Assembly: GCA_018340805.1 (NCBI GenBank)
Contig: JACMZG010000008.1
Span: 52,363,595 to 52,427,594, forward strand
Direction: 5' to 3'
From: Microvelia longipes
Taxonomy: Eukaryota > Arthropoda > Insecta > Hemiptera > Veliidae
Length of the DNA: 64,000 nucleotides
The notes beneath the pieces were generated by a model. It saw nothing but the letters and a program-made list of their open reading frames with translations, was not told the DNA's origin and did not search any database. The position numbers and the translations under genes are program-made. The stretch's first letter is position 1. Every line of letters begins with the position of its first letter. Of the stretch, positions 61,701 to 64,000 are shown piece by piece.

Positions 61701-62903
61701 AAGAACCCCCAATTGTTTAAATCCATAGAGATATTATTACTAGAGAGGCCTCCTACAGATTAAATTTTGAAACATCATAAGAAACCTGACCACCTTCTCT
61801 CATAAATGTAATCAAATAAACATTAAAATACAAATCAAAACACAAACAATGTGCAGGAAGCCAAATACAATTGATTTATCATAACCTTAACTCACTGTTG
61901 GAGAAGGTTTCAATGAGCTACTGAGAGTCCCAAAATGATAATTCAGGTCTCCCTATGTATTGAGATAGGCTATAACCCCTCTGCATATGTTTAAAGTCAA
62001 ACCCAAGTGTTTACATGACTATAGGAAAGTTTTTTCCAATCTGGACATTACCAATTTATCTCAAGTCTTGTTCAAACAATAACCTTTTTTCAAATTTTCT
62101 TAGAGTTTGGCTGCCACTCTGTACCTGGCAAAATATTGTAAAATGTCATGATATTTTATAACCAAACCTTTGTGCTGTTTTATTAGCGCACATAAAATAA
62201 AAATGGTATGTTATTGTTTTGTTCAAATTTCTGTCACACAATTTAACCTTCATTAATGACAGGCAGCATGACATTAGGCATAACCTCCTCTATGATTAGA
62301 ATAGTCGCCAAAAGTACCCCTAGCAGACAAACTTTTCTTCTTTTGAAATTTCTAGTCATATAAAAAGCTGAAAGCACGAGAGTAAAGTCACTTGTTAATT
62401 CTATTCCACTACATGTATGTAAGTAAAAACTTTGTTTACATACTTAATAAATATAAAAAGAGGATTCAATTTAAAACTGATAACAATATTGATAACGGTG
62501 GCACAAGGTGAAACTAGCACTCGGTGCGGTAGTTTACACAACTAGCCACTGTTTTAGGACCACCTCAAACCAGGGAGTTAGATCAGTGTCCCGCGCTCCC
62601 ACCTCTACAGTATGAATTTCTACATCACTTCAGATGTCACCTTAATCTAGAGCCCTATACTCATGGGGTTCTACAAACCCTTCATTATTGAGTTTGTATT
62701 GAATCCTAACAGGAAACCCCGGGTGAATTAAGGTACAGTTTTTCAATATTTGCATAATTTATTTCAATACTAATAATCGTTAAAGCTTATATAAGTAGCT
62801 GTTTACTTTGTCTTATAATACATGAACTTTAATTAGAGGCAATTGCTATTTTTTTTTAAATTTTAGGGGTACTTACTTCTTCTATTCTAGTCGACCGGCT
62901 CAT
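57428..62903 (-). CDS. Cacybp: Calcyclin-binding / Siah-interacting protein (5 exons)
   Basis: Minus-strand exons in transcript order: 62903-62877, 61285-61069, 60486-60390, 58364-58255, 57654-57428 (stop TAA). Phases agree; the product is 225 aa against 228 in human. CacyBP/SIP bridges Siah-1 to Skp1-type ubiquitin ligase parts and binds S100 proteins; it acts in cytosol and nucleus. Seen here: a helical N-terminal part (ELKKLAELATRSKVKDILII) and a charged linker. The CS domain follows (YEVKLTNYAWDQSDKFIKIY, KELNNRSYTLSIKSLL), then the SGS domain (DPSEGLMSMMKKLYEEGDDD, MKRTIAKAWTEG). The first exon has only nine codons, supported by an upstream splice donor GTAAGT and a good ATG; the rest is firm. 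Introns carry repeats and a family B copy. Confidence 0.95.
58430..60060. mobile_element. Composite repeat cluster (families C and E) in a Cacybp intron
   Basis: Made of a family E tRNA-like piece (58571-58650, minus strand; GAGGTTCGACTTCCGCCATG), a TA microsatellite (58652-58711) and the family C body (58735-58950). A second tRNA-like head follows at 59325-59392 (AGAGTCGATAAAAGCATTCA, GGGTTCCAATCCTGGCAAGG). An inverted pair closes it (59465-59528 versus 59836-59898, both with CTTAAGGTTCTGG). The motif TTTCCTTTGGAA or its complement occurs at 58431, 58571, 59464, 59631, 59751, 59881 and 59961. The open frames at 58579 and 59031 are not genes. Confidence 0.6.
58652..58711. repeat. TA microsatellite
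   Basis: (TA)n of about 58 bp with one ATTATA break, in Cacybp intron 3 of the coding order (58365-60389). Confidence 0.95.
61725..61985. mobile_element. MITE-like family B, copy 3 (with deletions)
   Basis: Starts TATTATTACTAGAGAGGCC and ends GATAGGCTATAACCCCTC. It shares TTTTGAAACATC, ACCTGACCACCTTC, AACAATGTGCAGGAAGCC and ATGTATTGAGATAGGC with copy 2. It is shorter than the other copies by about 60 bp. It lies in the first Cacybp intron. Confidence 0.75.
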
Positions 62904-64000
62904 TTTCTTAACTAAATTCACCAACTACCTTAAACAACCAAATTATCTTATTGTCTAATATATATATATTACTATTCTAAACGTTAATAACTATTGAAAT
63001 GCTAGTAAAATTAGTATAAAACTGTTTTAAATTCTCAACTCGACTCTTTAAAAATGCTTTAAAATTGGAAAAAGCACCAAAAAAACATATAATTTTTATT
63101 TAATGTCCGAATTTACTATGGCAAACAAAACGTTCGTTTTTTTCTTCTTCCTTGATTTTGGCCAGAGCATAGAATACCTGAATACGGAAAAAAATTACAC
63201 AGATAAAAACACAACCAGTGGCGGACTGGCCAAGGGGGCTGCATCCCTCGGGCCCTTTGACCTTCAATGTTTATTTAATAATTAAAATATTTTTTTGGAA
63301 ATGATTTTTATCCATGATTTATTTCTTTTGATTTTTTACAAATTTGCTAAAAAAATAAATAACTATCAACTGGGGTCATAATAAAGAGGGAGTTCGTTCA
63401 AGGGGCCCTATAGATATTAGTTGTTTAAAGTTTAGATTTATTTAAGATAGGTGGAAAGGTCCGAGTAGAGCTAGAGGTCCAACAAAACAAGTTTCATCTA
63501 CATGGCATTGTATTCATTTATTTATTTGCTCCTATTGATAGCGCCAATTTAAGAAGTGGTGTTTCTTAAAGTTATGATAATATCCACTTAATTATTGAAC
63601 GACATGAAATATGAAAAATCAATACAATGCATAATGCATGTTCATTGGAGCTACAAGGTCTTCAAAGCTTGTTAGTACGATAGATACAAATTGTAATGAA
63701 ATTGTAAATATACAGGCCATGTATTCAGGTAAAAAACACAGGTTCTCTGCCCATAACCTCAAGGGCTTCAGACCCTGGGCTAAAGTTAACTAAAAAGACT
63801 AGTGGTTGCAGTAGGGGGAAAAGACTGATGGGTTTAGCTTCACAGCCTGCCGCTAGGTGTCGCATTGTTTCCCTATACTACACCATAATGAACCCTCATA
63901 CGTGTACAATTTCTTTGATTTACTAATAAATTTTGATCATTAATTGGCATAAAAATATTATATCAATCATACATTACAAATTATAAACTAATGAATCAAT
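62904..64000. other. Cacybp: Upstream flank of Cacybp, no other gene recognised
   Basis: This should hold the Cacybp promoter (minus strand). A GC-richer segment at 63215-63265 (GTGGCGGACTGGCCAAGGGG, CCTCGGGCCCTTTGACC) looks like a piece of a dispersed repeat. The 60-codon frame at 63103 runs into it and is not supported as a gene. Confidence 0.5.

Noticed and set aside
63103..63285. 60-codon frame near the right end
   Set aside because: It runs from AT-rich flank into a GC-rich repeat fragment, with no supporting similarity or splice signals.

Overview
This is AT-rich eukaryotic DNA with spliced genes, large TA microsatellites and many transposable elements. The mix of an errantivirus-type Ty3/Gypsy element with env, a BEL/Pao element and a Penelope element, together with the sequences of the genes, points to an arthropod, most likely an insect. 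I cannot name the order from sequence alone. No bacterial genes, operons or CRISPR arrays are present.

Four single-copy genes can be joined exon by exon, with phases and GT-AG borders that agree. (1) Smyd4, plus strand, 3521-34255: 10 exons, about 651 aa, a TPR-SET-MYND lysine methyltransferase whose introns are swollen by repeats. (2) Surf4, minus strand, 43741-41141: 6 exons, 272 aa, an ER cargo receptor. (3) Agpat, plus strand, 44271-53616: 5 exons, 276 aa, an ER lysophosphatidic acid acyltransferase, head to head with Surf4 across about 530 bp. (4) Cacybp, minus strand, 62903-57428: 5 exons, 225 aa, a Siah-interacting adaptor with CS and SGS domains. Smyd4 and Surf4 converge on a 6.9 kb gene-poor spacer (34256-41140). 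Agpat and Cacybp converge across 3.8 kb.

The mobile elements are strongly nested. Smyd4 intron 7 holds a gag-only BEL/Pao element with identical 94-bp LTRs; its 5' LTR is split by a 762-bp hAT-like element with an 8-bp target duplication. The same intron holds a foldback element and arrays built around the motif GCGAAGCGAGCC. Smyd4 intron 8 holds a complete-length 8.1 kb errantivirus-like element (24661-32777) with a 4-bp target duplication. It sits inside an older copy of a dispersed repeat (family A). Its LTRs differ only by one 2-bp indel, yet gag, pol and env are broken many times and the RT active site reads YLDV.

Agpat intron 3 holds a Penelope-like element (47963-51343) made of two head-to-head copies, flanked by a 14-bp target duplication. 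The minus-strand copy is interrupted by a 907-bp element with terminal inverted repeats. Each copy has a hammerhead-ribozyme-like motif near its 3' end.

Dispersed non-coding families recur across the window: family A (4 copies plus a fragment), family B (about 330 bp, 3 copies), tRNA-like SINE heads, and a short motif AGCGAATTTCCTTTGGAAA seen about 12 times. Coordinates of repeat edges are approximate unless stated; exon borders are read to the base.
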